Source: Corinectria fuckeliana (Eukaryota; Ascomycota; Sordariomycetes; Hypocreales; Nectriaceae). From it: a stretch of 64,000 bases of DNA. Position numbers and translations under genes: made by a program. The notes below the pieces were generated by a model that was not told where the DNA came from, ran no database searches, and saw only the letters and a list, made by a program, of their open reading frames with translations. Position 1 is the stretch's first letter. Each line of letters starts with the position of its first letter. The stretch lies in the NCBI GenBank assembly GCA_019137255.1, contig WPDH01000162.1, positions 1 through 64,000 of the forward strand, written 5' to 3'. This document shows, in pieces, positions 35,601 through 47,396 of this stretch.

Positions 35601-37730
35601 AACTCCATCTAAAGGGTCAACGGCAGATGTAGAAATCCTAGGAAGGCTAAGATTGAGCCTGGGTCGAAAGATCTAAGCCGGGGCTAAGTCATGACACGGG
35701 GTGGGATAAAGTCCAAGATCACCGGCCCTGAAATGAGGACGGCTTGGATATCACACTTTGAAATGCCCTTAGCACTACCTAGGGCTGGGTGTTCGGATCA
35801 AACATGGTGGGCAACCTGCCCCATCACTCATCACATAATGCGAATCCCGGTGCGGAAATGAGAGTTGCAACGTAATGAAGGGGTGCCTCTGCACATGGTC
35901 AAAACTCGATCCGAGGCCAGGGCTGATATGCCGGAGATGTGTTGATGTGGCGATAGCGGAGAGCTAGGGCGGGAGACTCCACGACTCAAGTCAAGTATTC
36001 GCATGGCGTCTAGGTGGGAGACGGTGCCAACCTCTAGAGACTCTGGACCGGGACCGGCTAAACGGACAGATAGATATATGCGCTTGGTTCGTGAACGGAT
36101 ATACCAAACCCAGTCTCTAAGATGCCAGCGCGGGCTTATTAACAACACTGGCTGCAGGTCAAACTCTTGTGACTACACTGTTCGTAGATCACTGCATGAG
36201 ATGTAAAGTCGGGATGTTTTTAGCTTGCATCAGAGGGAGCGGCAGCGGAAGCCTCGGCGAACGGAACTGTGAACATGTCGAGATCAGCGGGGGAGATTAG
36301 GGCATAGCCCACGCAAGCGACGGGGGGAGCTTCCCAACCTAAGCTTCGCAAGCTTGCTTCACGAGCTTTTGGTCGCACACAACGTTACGGCACAGCGCAT
36401 GGCCTGGAGGAAGGAGACCATGGGGCGATGGGACAGGGGCATCGGAGGTAGAAAGATGGCGGGCGACGCTAAACTGGCGTGGGCTCGGCAGATCGAAACT
36501 GAGAAAGTCGAGAGCCGATCTTCCATGATTAGCCCGGGACGAGAGGATTTAGGCCGCATTCCGAGACCGAGTGAAATGAGCCAAATTAAGCCAGTACCGG
36601 GTTCAGAATTTGGGATAAATTTAGCTGAGAGGATGTGTGATGAGCTGGTGTGAGGGAGATGGGACGGGACGGGATGGGACATGTTAGCGCCCGGGTGGTG
36701 GTTTGCAGATTCCACTAAACATGCGTAAGCGCCGAGGGATGGACTTGGGGACGGGGCACGGGGAAAATGCTGGAATTTAGCCCAGAAATAGAGATTCAAA
36801 TGGGACTAAATTCTCGACGGAGAGCTAGTGACCACGGCAAAAGGGGGTTAATAATAAATGGCATCATAGCGGGCTAAACTCGGCCGGGGGAGGGGGGCCT
36901 CAATTTGATGTGATAGACTACTACGGAGTACGTAGTACGGCTGCTAGGTTCGTTGCAAGGGTTGCGGCGGACGAGAGAAGAGAGCGAACCGTCCCCTGGC
37001 GACCGGCAGTCCTTTGTAAGCGGGGCCAATGACTCGCATTGGTCGCGAAGCCTTCAACAATTGGGCTAGGCTGGACGTGGGCCACACACAAAAGGCAATG
37101 AGCAGCCGATGGATGAACCCTGGAGGAGCTTGGTCAAAGGCCGAGGTGTGTGTTAGCCTGCTAGGCAACTAGGATAGTGAGATGGCAAGGAATTACGGAT
37201 ACTATGTACATAGTACTCTATCTATGGGGCTAGAGGGTGACAAGTGACAGATACAGGGCGTCGGGGGAATGGGAGGACCGGGGCTTGATGAGGATGGATG
37301 ATGGATGATGGCAGTTGGATAATTAGCTTACTACCTATTCGTAGGTAGTTACGTAGTTACTGACTTGCAGTCCGTCCACACAAGGGTTCCTTTGTTTGTG
37401 TGGTGTTGAGATGCCTTGAGGATGCAGGCATTCCAGGTACCTACTAGACAGACATGGGATAGCGAGCGAGCCCTATGACAACTCGACAAGACCTTTCTGG
37501 CTCTTCCCATGATCCACCACCGCTGCTGCTTCAGCTCACAGCCGCGGCCGCCGCGATAGATTCATCATTTCCCTAATACGGCAACGTGCATCCAACGACC
37601 AACAGATATCGAGATGCAGCATTCTGCCCTCCGGCTCCTCATGCCGTTTAATTAGCCCATTGATCAGCAATCCCCCTCATGGCTCTTTTCATCGACGCCA
37701 AGCTACTAGCTCACCCTGCGCTTTCGTCCG

Positions 37731-37767
37731 TCTCCCTCTCTCTCTCCCTCTCTCTCTCTCTGTCCCT
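37731..37767. repeat. (CT)n microsatellite
   Basis: About 17 CT/TC dinucleotides are interrupted by single CCC steps. Confidence 0.9.
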
Positions 37768-40255
37768 CGACCGCCTGCTCTGTCGTCCCATCAGAGCCGA
37801 GCCCGGTTCGGCTGTTAACACCTGGCAGCCAGGCGCCCTGGGTCCCTTGTCCCGGCCCTGCGATTGGCCAGCTGATCCCAGCTCCCCTGTCGGGACCCCT
37901 GTGGCTCGTGCTGCAGCAACGGGCCAATCTTGATCCCCCGCCGGGATGGCAGTCAGGTAAACCATCCCTGTTCGCGGCAGGCGCTACAATCGGTTGGTCC
38001 CGCGGCCCCGACGGCTTCTGCACGAGCCAACGTTTCGTCACACCTCGTCTGTCGAATCACGGACCGCAGACGTCCTTTTCTCAACGACACTACAGAGCTC
38101 CCGGCAGTCCACCCGACCGACTCTTGCGTCCACAAACAGCCACAACCCTACCGCCACGGCTCTGCGATGGCTGCTCGCTGCGAAAGCCCATCCCGCACAT
38201 CCTCCCCAAGCTGTCCCATGAGCCGGTTCGCCGATACCTGCTTCGTCGGTGAGACGCACAGCAGAATGTCGTGTACCGACGGTCGACGGTCGACTCCCCG
38301 CCTCCCGTCGTAGCGTTGCTGTAGCGGCCGCAACCCCGGCTCGCTCTCCAACTATCCTGGCATTCTCGCCCGCTCACTCGCTGCTCGCCAGCCCGGTTCT
38401 CTCTCCCGCGCCCGCTCGCAGCAGCTCCGAGTTCAAGGCTTTAACCCGATCCTCGTGACCCGGACAGAGTCGTTGCTCCATGCCCCGACCGCCCTGCGGC
38501 TGCTCGGCCCTAAAACGTCACTTGTCTTTCCCCTCTGCGAAAGTACCCCCGCAGCTACTCTCGACCCATGTACTTCTCAACGGAGACTTTTATTGACGGA
38601 GACCAGATTCGCAATCATGGGAACTCTCGTCTTGCCGGCCAATCTGCTGCCTGACCGCCTCTCATTGCATCTCTATTCGTCCGCCCAACAACGGGCATCG
38701 ATGTCTGGGACGATTTTCGTTGTCCATTATCTCCTAGGGCGCCCCAACCGCACTTCTTCTGAGCAGGTTCCAGCCGATCTTCAGGTTCCGTCTTGTTCCA
38801 GGCCGTGAAGCGAAACGTGAATCGTGAAGTCCAACGACTCATGACCGCACTAAAGTGCTCCTGTTTAATGAGGCATTTGCAACGGCGATCGAATAGCCTT
38901 CCAAGGTTGGCACAGTATTGCTTTGGCATGGGCGACCTTGTGAGACCACGAGATGGTTAATGGAGCTAGCGATATAATGCTGAACGACCGACCCCTGTTT
39001 GCAATGGCTTTTCGTCGTCCCCCGCCCATGCAGGTAAAGTAGCCCGGTGAGCTGCTACATAGCACTTGGACAGCGTTAGGTATGCTACTACTGCGACTGC
39101 TGTATGATCCGACTACGTAGGTACAGTACAAGGAGCGGACCGAGCAGACTTCAACCATACACGCACTACGACGTCGAAGTACAGATCCGGTGTATTGACC
39201 CCCGTAACCACCATTGCTCAGCTAGGCTCAGGATCTGTTTGCATGCAAATGTCAGTTCAGAAGCTCTGCCTTCGGCCGCCATCAACGAGCCACTGCAGGC
39301 CGGAGAGAGAACTGATAAGGCCGGGCTAGATGTTGGGCCGCCTCCCCAGTCTAGTCGATCGGGGATGGCCTCGTCGCTCGCTCACGGACTTGCATATCTC
39401 CCCTTGTTCAGAGCTAGATCCAAAGGATCCAGCCCCTCCGGCCGACGAGCTGGCCGGTCCTCCCCACCCGCTGCGTGCAGAATGCAGAGTGGCTGCTCGG
39501 TATGGGATCCCCACGGGCAGATGGGCACACCATGCGCGACTTTCCTATTTGGACAACCCCCCCCTGCCCGTACGCTCCAATTCCTTCCGCACATCTATTC
39601 CTAGAGTGGAGATCAAGCACATCGAAGCACACCAAGCACACCTCTTCTCGCAGATGGGGACCACCTTTGGCGGCCCATCCCTATTGGTCTCTCTAAGCGC
39701 AGTCGCTGTCTCTGGTGCCATGGGCTCTTGGTCGTGCATGAAGCAAAAATAGCAACACAGGTTGGGAAGCCTCATCGAATGGATGCAAAGATGGCCGCCA
39801 GTCGACCGGCCGTGATATAAGAATTTGCCCATCCGCAACCGCCCTTGAATTTTGCCCTCTTTTCTTTAGTTGTGTACAAGTCCAGAAGATCCAAGTGTTG
39901 CTTTCCCCGTTCTCTTTCATCCCCTTCCCCTTTCCGCCCTCCTCCAACCGCCCTTCCCTACTGCAAGCCGGACTTGCTCGGAACCAGTCATTCATTGCGC
40001 AATTTCACACAGTCGAGCCGGACCGACGAACGAAACGAACAGAAAAACCGCAGCAGCCAACGACGTCGTTTGACACGACTCTTGCCCGCCTGCCACTTAC
40101 ACTCGACTCAGAGATCTATCTTATCGATCCTGATCAACCAAACAACACTAATTTAATCAAACCTGGGTTCGGAAATTTCAAGCCGGTCTCTCAAGCCTCC
40201 ATCCAGCCCAGTCTTCCACGCCCAGCCTCTTGGCCAGGACCTGGAACCCCCCCTC

Positions 40256-40281
40256 NNACCCCCCCCCCCCCCCCCCCCCCC
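40256..40281. other. NN ambiguity next to poly-C
   Basis: Two Ns at 40256-40257 are followed by A and a C23 run at 40259-40281. It lies within the presumed 5' leader of the Zn2Cys6 regulator, 160 bp before its ATG. It mirrors the poly-G/NN site at 32582. Confidence 0.85.
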
Positions 40282-40441
40282 AGCAAAGCAAGACATTTTT
40301 TTCATCCCGCTTTTGATACGCTCCACGCCACAGTGTCGTCTCTCCCAGATCACACGGTGCCACGCCCCCCCGGTCGACACTGCACCCCCTCCCGGTCACC
40401 CAGTGCGCCAATACCATCAGGACCAGCATCGCAGCCTACAA

Positions 40442-42653
40442 ATGTCTACGCTGCCCCCCGACCATCGCAACAGCATGATGCGATCAACTGGAAACACAGT
40501 CAAGATGGCTGCTCCTCAGTCTTCCAAGGCCAAGTCAGCCTGCAAAGCCAGCAATGGCAAGCCCAAGACCAAGACACAGATGCACCGCCGCTCAAGAACA
40601 GGTTCGTCGTCCTCCCGCGCACTGCCGCACTTACACGGGAAGCAAAACCGCACAGCTCTCCCCGTTCGCGGCCTTCCTCCTTCCTCCCCCCCCAAAACCG
40701 CAGCACACAAACGAGAGAACCTCTCTTTTCTGACATGTGTGTTTCTCTCGTATAGGCTGCTACACTTGCAGATTGAGGCGCAAGAAGTGCGATGAGGGTT
40801 CGCCCGCCTGCACGGCATGCAAGCACCTTGGCCTGCAGTGCGAGTACAAGCGACCCATGTGGTGGAGCAACAACGATGCGCGCCGCCAGCACAAGGACGA
40901 CATCAAGACCATCATCAAGCGCAAAAAGCTTTCCGAGAAGTCTTCCCACAGCATCCAGACCTCGGTCAGCAGCTCACCACCCGGACTCACCCACTCCATG
41001 CCCACCTCGGCCACCTTCACAGACCCCCTGGATCGAAACAGGTCCGCCTCCATCGACTCCCACTTCTCCGCCGCCTTCAACTTCAACAGCCCGCCCAGCG
41101 GCGCCGATTACAGCGGCTTCGGCGCGGGCATGCACCCGGAGGTCATGTTCGGCAGCTACTCGCCGTATGAGATCGATGTCAAGACGGAGCGCCAGATGTT
41201 CGTCAACGACGTGCCTACCCTTCGCGAGTCACACATTTCCACCTTCAGCACCTACCAGCCCCCTCCCCCTGCCGGCACTGTCCTGTCATCAATGCCCTTT
41301 GACGGCGAGTGGACGGAGCAGGTGTTCCAGGAGCGCAAGGAGTCGCTGTCGGAAGAGACGCTCAACGTCAACTTCTTCGACTTCTCCCACGGCCCTTCCA
41401 CGGACTCGAGGCAGGTCCAGATCGAGCTGGATGAGAACGACCAGCGACTGCTGGATCACTTCATCCAATTCGTCCTGCCGACCATCTTCCCCATCCTCGA
41501 GTCCAACCAGCACGGCTCCATCAGCTCAGACCTGATCCTCCCCGCGCTGCAGTCCAACAGCGCCTACCTGCACTGCTGCCTCAGCATCGCGGCCCAGCAC
41601 CTCAAGTCGCACGCCAACGTCACGGGCGAGGAGATCGACCAGGACATCATGCGCCACCGGTACTCGACCATCTGGGCCCTCTGTGAGGCGCTCAAGAAGG
41701 ACGAGAACCACCAACAGATCCTCGAGGCCACCTTGGGCCTCATCTTCTTTCAGTGCGTCGTCGGCCGCTTCGACGACGGCCTGCTCGACATTCCATGGCA
41801 CCAGCACTTCCAGGCCGCCATCAGCCTCGTGCAGAAGCTCGACCTTCCCCGCATCGTCTCAGACCCTACCGAGAACACGACCCAGAATCCCTTCAACATG
41901 ACCCTGTGTTCCTGGATCGACATCCTCGGAGCCACCATGAAGGGTCGGTCGCCCACCTTCGCCCACACCTACCGGGAGAAGCACCTGTCGCAAGTCAACC
42001 CCCACCTCGGGCTCCGGGAGCTCATGGGGTGCGACGACCGCGTCATGTACCTCATCTCGGAGATTGCCTGCCTCGAGTCGCTCAAGAAGGACGGCATGGA
42101 TGACTTCACTCTCTGCCAGCACGTCTCGGCGCTCGGCGAGCAGATCAGCCTCACCGAGATGAACGACACGGGCCCCAAGATGCCCTTCAATGCCAATGGC
42201 AGCCTGTCACCCAAGCAGCTGTCGAGGAACATGACCTCGGCCTTTCGCCTGGCTGCCCGCATCTACCTCTGCAGCCTGGTTCCCGGTTTCAGCCCCAGCC
42301 AGCCATCACCGCTGGGCCTGATGGAGAAGCTTACTACGGTGCTTCAGCACATCCCCTCGGGCCCCAATGGGTTCGATCGCAACCTGGTCTGGGTCTACCT
42401 CATCGGCGGATCCATCAGCCTCCCTGGAAGCACTTTCCGGGCCTTCTTTGAGGACCGCCTGGCTCAACTTGGCGACCTCGCCAGCTACGGCTCAATGGGT
42501 CGCGTCGTCAACCTCTTGCAGGAGGTTTGGCTGCAGAACGACAACATGTCGGCCGTCAGCACGCCTGGGTCTACAGCGTCAGAGATGGTCCAGCCGCACA
42601 TCCACTGGCGGGATGTCATGCAGATGAAGGGGTGGGACTTTTTGCTGATCTAG
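40442..42653 (+). CDS. pro1: Zn2Cys6 transcription factor, PRO1/ADV-1-like developmental regulator
   Basis: The model has exons 40442-40601 and 40756-42653 joined by a 154-bp intron (GTTCGT..TAG), giving 685 residues. Residues 55-82 hold a complete binuclear zinc cluster C-x2-C-x6-C-x6-C-x2-C-x6-C (C55, C58, C65, C72, C75, C82). It is preceded by the basic KTQMHRRSRTG and followed by EYKRPMWWSNNDARR. This context, interrupted by the intron just before the first Cys, is as I remember it for Sordaria PRO1 and Neurospora ADV-1, regulators of fruiting-body development and hyphal fusion. The C-terminal half is the fungal transcription-factor regulatory domain (LLDHFIQFVLPTIFPI onward). Its length is near the roughly 700 residues of PRO1. 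The family is certain; the orthology is likely but from memory. Confidence 0.85.
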
Positions 42654-43639
42654 GATCCCAGGGGTCATCCAAACACTACTTCCAATCTATCTTCAACAGC
42701 TGGTCTTTGAAGGGGAGCGAAAGTGTTTTGGGCAGGCCAATGGGACCTCTCAGCACTTACACACACCCCCTTCTACTTTCTTTGCTGCATGCAAGCGGCT
42801 CTGGACTGCCTCTGAAAGCGAAGCAGGCATTTGCCAGCCGCAATCTCCGGGAGACTTTCTTTTTTACTTTTTTTACAATTTTCTTTTACTTTCTCTTTTT
42901 ACACAGCACTTCGCTTCGGTTTTTACAACGATACCTACTGGGATGGGACTTTACTACTAGAGGATGCCGCAAGGCGTACAGCGAGGAAATGGGTTTACAG
43001 AGAAACGACACTTGGATACTTGGACACACACACTTCTCGGTACTTGGGAATACAACTTGGAGCGGGGGGTGCATTGGCGTTGAGGGCGATGCATGATGGG
43101 ATGGGATGGAAAGATGAGTGGAGAGGGGGAAGGGACATGCAGGAACAATAAGGGATGACGAATGATGGTTTTATTCCCCTTTTTGGTTGAATGGTTCCTT
43201 TTTTTGGGTTGCTGAGTTGTCCCAAGACTCGGAAACCACTCGCTCGCTTTCGTTTATATACCAGGCGGGCAATGGTATGGGTTTTGGTCACACAGGCGCA
43301 AGGCAGGTTTCTGGCATGAAGCGGGCGTGTGGGAAGCATTTTGGTCGGGGACAGGAATTTCCATGGAAGCAAGGGAAGAAAAGCTCTGGGAGCTGGGATG
43401 GGCTAGATCCCGGACCCGAATCGAGGAGCGAGGAGGAGGATTTCTTAGAGTGGTGACTTGCACACGATTCATAGCTTCTCCGTTGGCAGGCAACCGAACA
43501 AGACATGCATGCACTCATACCTTCAAAGGGCTCTCTTCCGCTCTCCACATTATGTTTGACGCAAGGGGTGACTGACGGTGATGGTGACAATGACATGAAG
43601 GCGCAGGCGAGAGACTCGAACACGACAGCGTGACTCTGC

Positions 43640-43690
43640 GCTGCATTCACTGCACTCTACTGCACTGCACTGCATTGTCTGCACTGCACT
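43640..43690. repeat. Degenerate CTGCA-type repeat
   Basis: There are repeated CACTGCA/CTGCATT/CTGCACT words in tandem with small variations. Confidence 0.6.
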
Positions 43691-43997
43691 ATACTACACA
43701 ACACTAAGAAAAACACGGCCTGGCTTTCTTCTCTCTATTCCCTCATCCGCCTCGTCAGGTTCGTGCGACAGCGACCGGCGATTGGGCGCACGGCAGCCGA
43801 CTGGGAGAAGAAGTGGTCGTCTGTGGGCAGGGTGGTTGCAATCTTTACTACTTCGTATGTACATACTGTATGCATGGCATGTATGTATTCGTATCTACGC
43901 CTCAACCCGCGCGGGCTGAGCGGGCCCACATCGCCCAGGCGGAGATGTCCTCCGGAAGCGGAGACCATGCCCTGACGAGGGCCCGGGAAGGGAAGCT

Positions 43998-44095
43998 GGG
44001 GTGGTGGTGGTGGTGGTGGTGGTGGTTGCATGCAGTTTTGCTGTTTAATATCCATCGCTACGGTGTGTGTGTGAGTGTGTGTGATTGTGTGAGTG
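43998..44095. repeat. (GGT)n and (GT)n microsatellites
   Basis: About nine GGT units at 43998-44026 are followed, 35 bases on, by an interrupted (GT)n tract at 44062-44095. Confidence 0.9.
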
Positions 44096-44261
44096 AGATG
44101 GTAAAAGATCCCTGGCTGGCCTTGGGCTCTTTGAGCGAGGTGGTCAGCATCACACCACAGGAGCAGCAGCAGCAAGGGACAAGCAGGCACAGTGCAGCAG
44201 CATGGACATGGTCTGATGGAGAGAGGAGAAGAAAGAAGGCAACTCTGAGTATGTGCACATA

Positions 44262-44290
44262 CGTGCGTGCGTGCGTGCGTGCGGTGTGTG
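44262..44290. repeat. (GTGC)n microsatellite
   Basis: Five GTGC units are followed by GGTGTGTG. Confidence 0.85.
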
Positions 44291-47200
44291 CTACCTACCT
44301 ACATACATGCTGAATAATTACCTTACCTTTCTGTGTGAGCGAGCGAGTCAGTGCGGAGTGATAAGTGCACGCATGTGCCTCGCTTCCGTGAGGCCCTTGC
44401 TTCGATGGATGGGATGTGTTGTTGCTGCGTATGCAGATGCAGCCCAGGTGTTCAGCGTAAACGAACAAACCCCCCAAAAGCCGTTGCGGATTGCAGATGG
44501 AGAAATGTAGAACCTCCTGTAACGTTAGATGCGTCCGCTGCGAGTATGTGTTGTGCGAGTCGGATCCGAAGGCCAGCCACACCACATCCCACGCTTTCTC
44601 CTCTAATCTATGGTAGGTGCCCCTGGGGAAAACAGCAGACGCAGCGTCGTAGTGCAGCAGAAGGGGGAGGCTAGACGCAAAAAAGGCGGGCAGCAACCAG
44701 ACGAGACCAGCGCAGACATTCATAGATTACATGCTACTTACCTACATACTTGGAGCAGTTTTGTTTTATTTAGCTCGAGCTGCGGTGCTCTTGTCAATTG
44801 CGCGCTGCCATTGGAGGCCCTGGCAGCTTCTGCTCCGTTGGTGGGAAAACCCCACGTAGGCGTGCGTATAGGCACTGCCTCTGCGTCAAGGCTACTGCAG
44901 AAAAGCGCTGGCTCGCGAGGTCTGTATGTACCCCGTCCTCGCTACCACTGGCATGGCTGTGGTTGAGCTGGCTGAGCGGGTTGAGCTGGCAGAGCAGAAA
45001 CGAAGCACCCAGCTAGCTCATCTCATGGGTCAGACAAGACATGTGCTTAGAGAGACGATGCACTACCTACTAGTAGACAAGACAGTGCCGGCAAACTGTG
45101 GAAGGGGAGCGGAGACAGGCCTGTATAGCTTCACAAACTTGCACGCCCTGCCCCCCCCATGTTACCGCTTCACTCTCCTTGTTTTGTTTTGATGCGTTCC
45201 CCGCTGGCAAGTGCGCGTGACGGTGTGTGCGATGACTCCCGCAGCTTCATTGCGGCCCTCCTTTGACTCACGTAGCTCTTCACCGCATTGAAAGAACAAG
45301 AATCAATTTAGATGGGCATCGTGTGGGCGGGCCGTGGTGATGCATAGGCCACGAAGGATGCCCTGTCACCAAGAATTCACCACCACGCTGCGTCACCGAG
45401 GTTTCTTGGCTTTTTTCTTCACCTTCTTCCAACCCCCGTCTCACCGGTCCGGGCAACCCCGCTCGGTTTTCTTTTCTTTTCTTTTTTAGAACGTAGACCA
45501 GACCGCGGGTCCGTGGTGGAAGGACAGGGCAGGGGCTCGACGGACGGATCCTGGTCAAGCGGGAAGATCGGATGGACGACCGGCTAACTGTATGAACGAG
45601 ATGTGTCCGAAGTAATTACTAGCTAACTGGTTAGCTCTCAATTGGCGCTGTTTGAGCTGGGGACAATGGTGACAAAGAACATCTAGATAGAGAGCTGTGG
45701 TGTGAATGCGTATGCTTGGTGACTCTTTGTTTCGTTGTGGGTGTCCAATTGTGTGTAAGTCAGAGCTTGGACCTCTCTTTGTGTCTTGCTTTGAAGTTAC
45801 CAGCTGGACTGCCTAACAAAGCCGTTGTTTCATGAGAGGGCAGTGTACAAAGTACGGGCGGTGCTCTGTCTTTCCGCGTGTTGACGCATGTAATGTAGTT
45901 CGAGAGGCAGCCTGCGGTGGTGGTGGCGTGGAGGAGAACTTGCCAAACTCACTTGGCTGGCTGTGATGCCGTCCTGTCGTACGTATACTTGGGTCAAAAC
46001 ACCAAGGCCGAAACAGCGAGGCTTGAATGTCTCTCCACCAGAGTAGATTCTGGGCACATTCACAGCTCACAAGTCAGTCGTGTTTAATCACCGCCGCGCT
46101 TGTGTAGCCCATCCGTACTTGCCCCGGTCCGCGGTCTAGTCTACTTCGTGCTTTGAATAGAACGAAAAAAAAGATCAATAGGTGGAAGCCTGTTTGACCA
46201 GGTCGAGCTCGCGGCCGACTTCAATGGCCGCAAGCGCCCGAGGTGCGGGCCACCGGCGCTTCAGGAGAAGGGATAGTGCTACCATAAATGGCAACACGAC
46301 GGCCGCTTCTACTGGCCCTCAGGCATCCGTCAGGCGTAGAAGTCCCTAGGCAAGAGGCAACCCCTGCCTGGGACCCGCCGACGGCCCAATCAGCAGCCAG
46401 CTTGCCTCGCCGCGCGGCTAATCTGCGACGCAGCCAACCACAGTGCGGCTTTTGCCACGGCCATTCAGGCTTACTTCCCCCAGCTTCTTTTCAAACCTCA
46501 CTCAACTCATCCAATCCATCCTGACTTAGACGCTTTCCCAACCATTGGCATTTCGACATCGGGAGTCCGATGCCCTCCCTCAGGACCAATCATGCCACGA
46601 TCGAACCGGGGTAGAAGAGGGTCTCTCCTCCATCCGGCCGCGTTCCGCCTGAGCTTCTGCTACTCTTTCTCCGCCTCCCGTGTCAAGTGACGCCCTCCGG
46701 ATCCTCAGCGACTGGCTCTCGAGCTCGATGCCCATCGCGCCGTGGAGTCCCGGCCTGCGACGACCAGTCAGAGCCGGCGAGGCCATGGATGGGCAGAATT
46801 TGGCCTCTCCGTGACTACGGCCGGCCAGCCATATCCATACATCCATCTAATTTCCATCGCGGCCTCTTTTGGCCGCTCGTTTTGCGACCTTGTGCATCTC
46901 GTCGCGCTTTGTCCATTAGTTTTCCTTCCGTTTCGTCTTCTGTATCTAACTAACCCTGTTCGCTTTCTCTCTCTCACTATCTCATTTTCCTCTGCTTCCT
47001 TGTCTTGTTCTTGTCCTTGTTCATTTTTTCTTTCGTCACATTTACCATTGTTCATTCGCCCTGTCCCGCCGAACAAACAAGTCGATTTGTTCCCCAGTTT
47101 CCTTCCGTCTTTGTCGTACACGCTGGTTGTGTCGGCACTTCACCAAGAATAGTCTCTCTGGCAGCTCATTTCTCATTTCTGTCTTACATCTCCTTCTTGC

Positions 47201-47396
47201 TACCGGATAGACCTCGTTCTACCACCGTCTTTCTTTAACAACTCGCCTCTGTTCGAGACCAACGACTTTCTGCACGTCATCGAATCCGCCGCTATCCATA
47301 TCGGGTTATCCGAGATCCAGAACCAACACTCAGATCGTCAACGAAATACTCTGAACCAACATCACATCACATCACTACTCAGCCTTGGCAGCCATC

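Larger units (their letters stand above)
29130..40441. other. Gene-poor 11.3-kb region
   Basis: No convincing protein gene was found on either strand between the SAM-PH gene and the Zn2Cys6 regulator. Both neighbours point outward, so the interval holds two divergent promoters and long leaders. Open frames are short, overlap on both strands and lack motifs. The sequence contains (AGC/GGC)-rich tracts (29490-29555), CTCT tracts (30205-30245, 37731-37767), a GATGAGC-type minisatellite (31960-32018), poly-G and poly-C runs and two NN positions. From about 39840 the plus strand is pyrimidine-rich and probably transcribed as leader of the regulator. Non-coding transcripts are possible but not demonstrable here. 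Confidence 0.6.
42654..47396. other. Gene-poor 4.7-kb region
   Basis: The 3' flank of the regulator is T-rich at 42855-42905. No supported gene follows. Several simple repeats cluster at 43640-44290. From about 46900 the plus strand is pyrimidine-rich (CTCTCTCAC, TTTTTTCTTTC) and reads as the promoter and leader of the gene at 47397. Confidence 0.6.
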
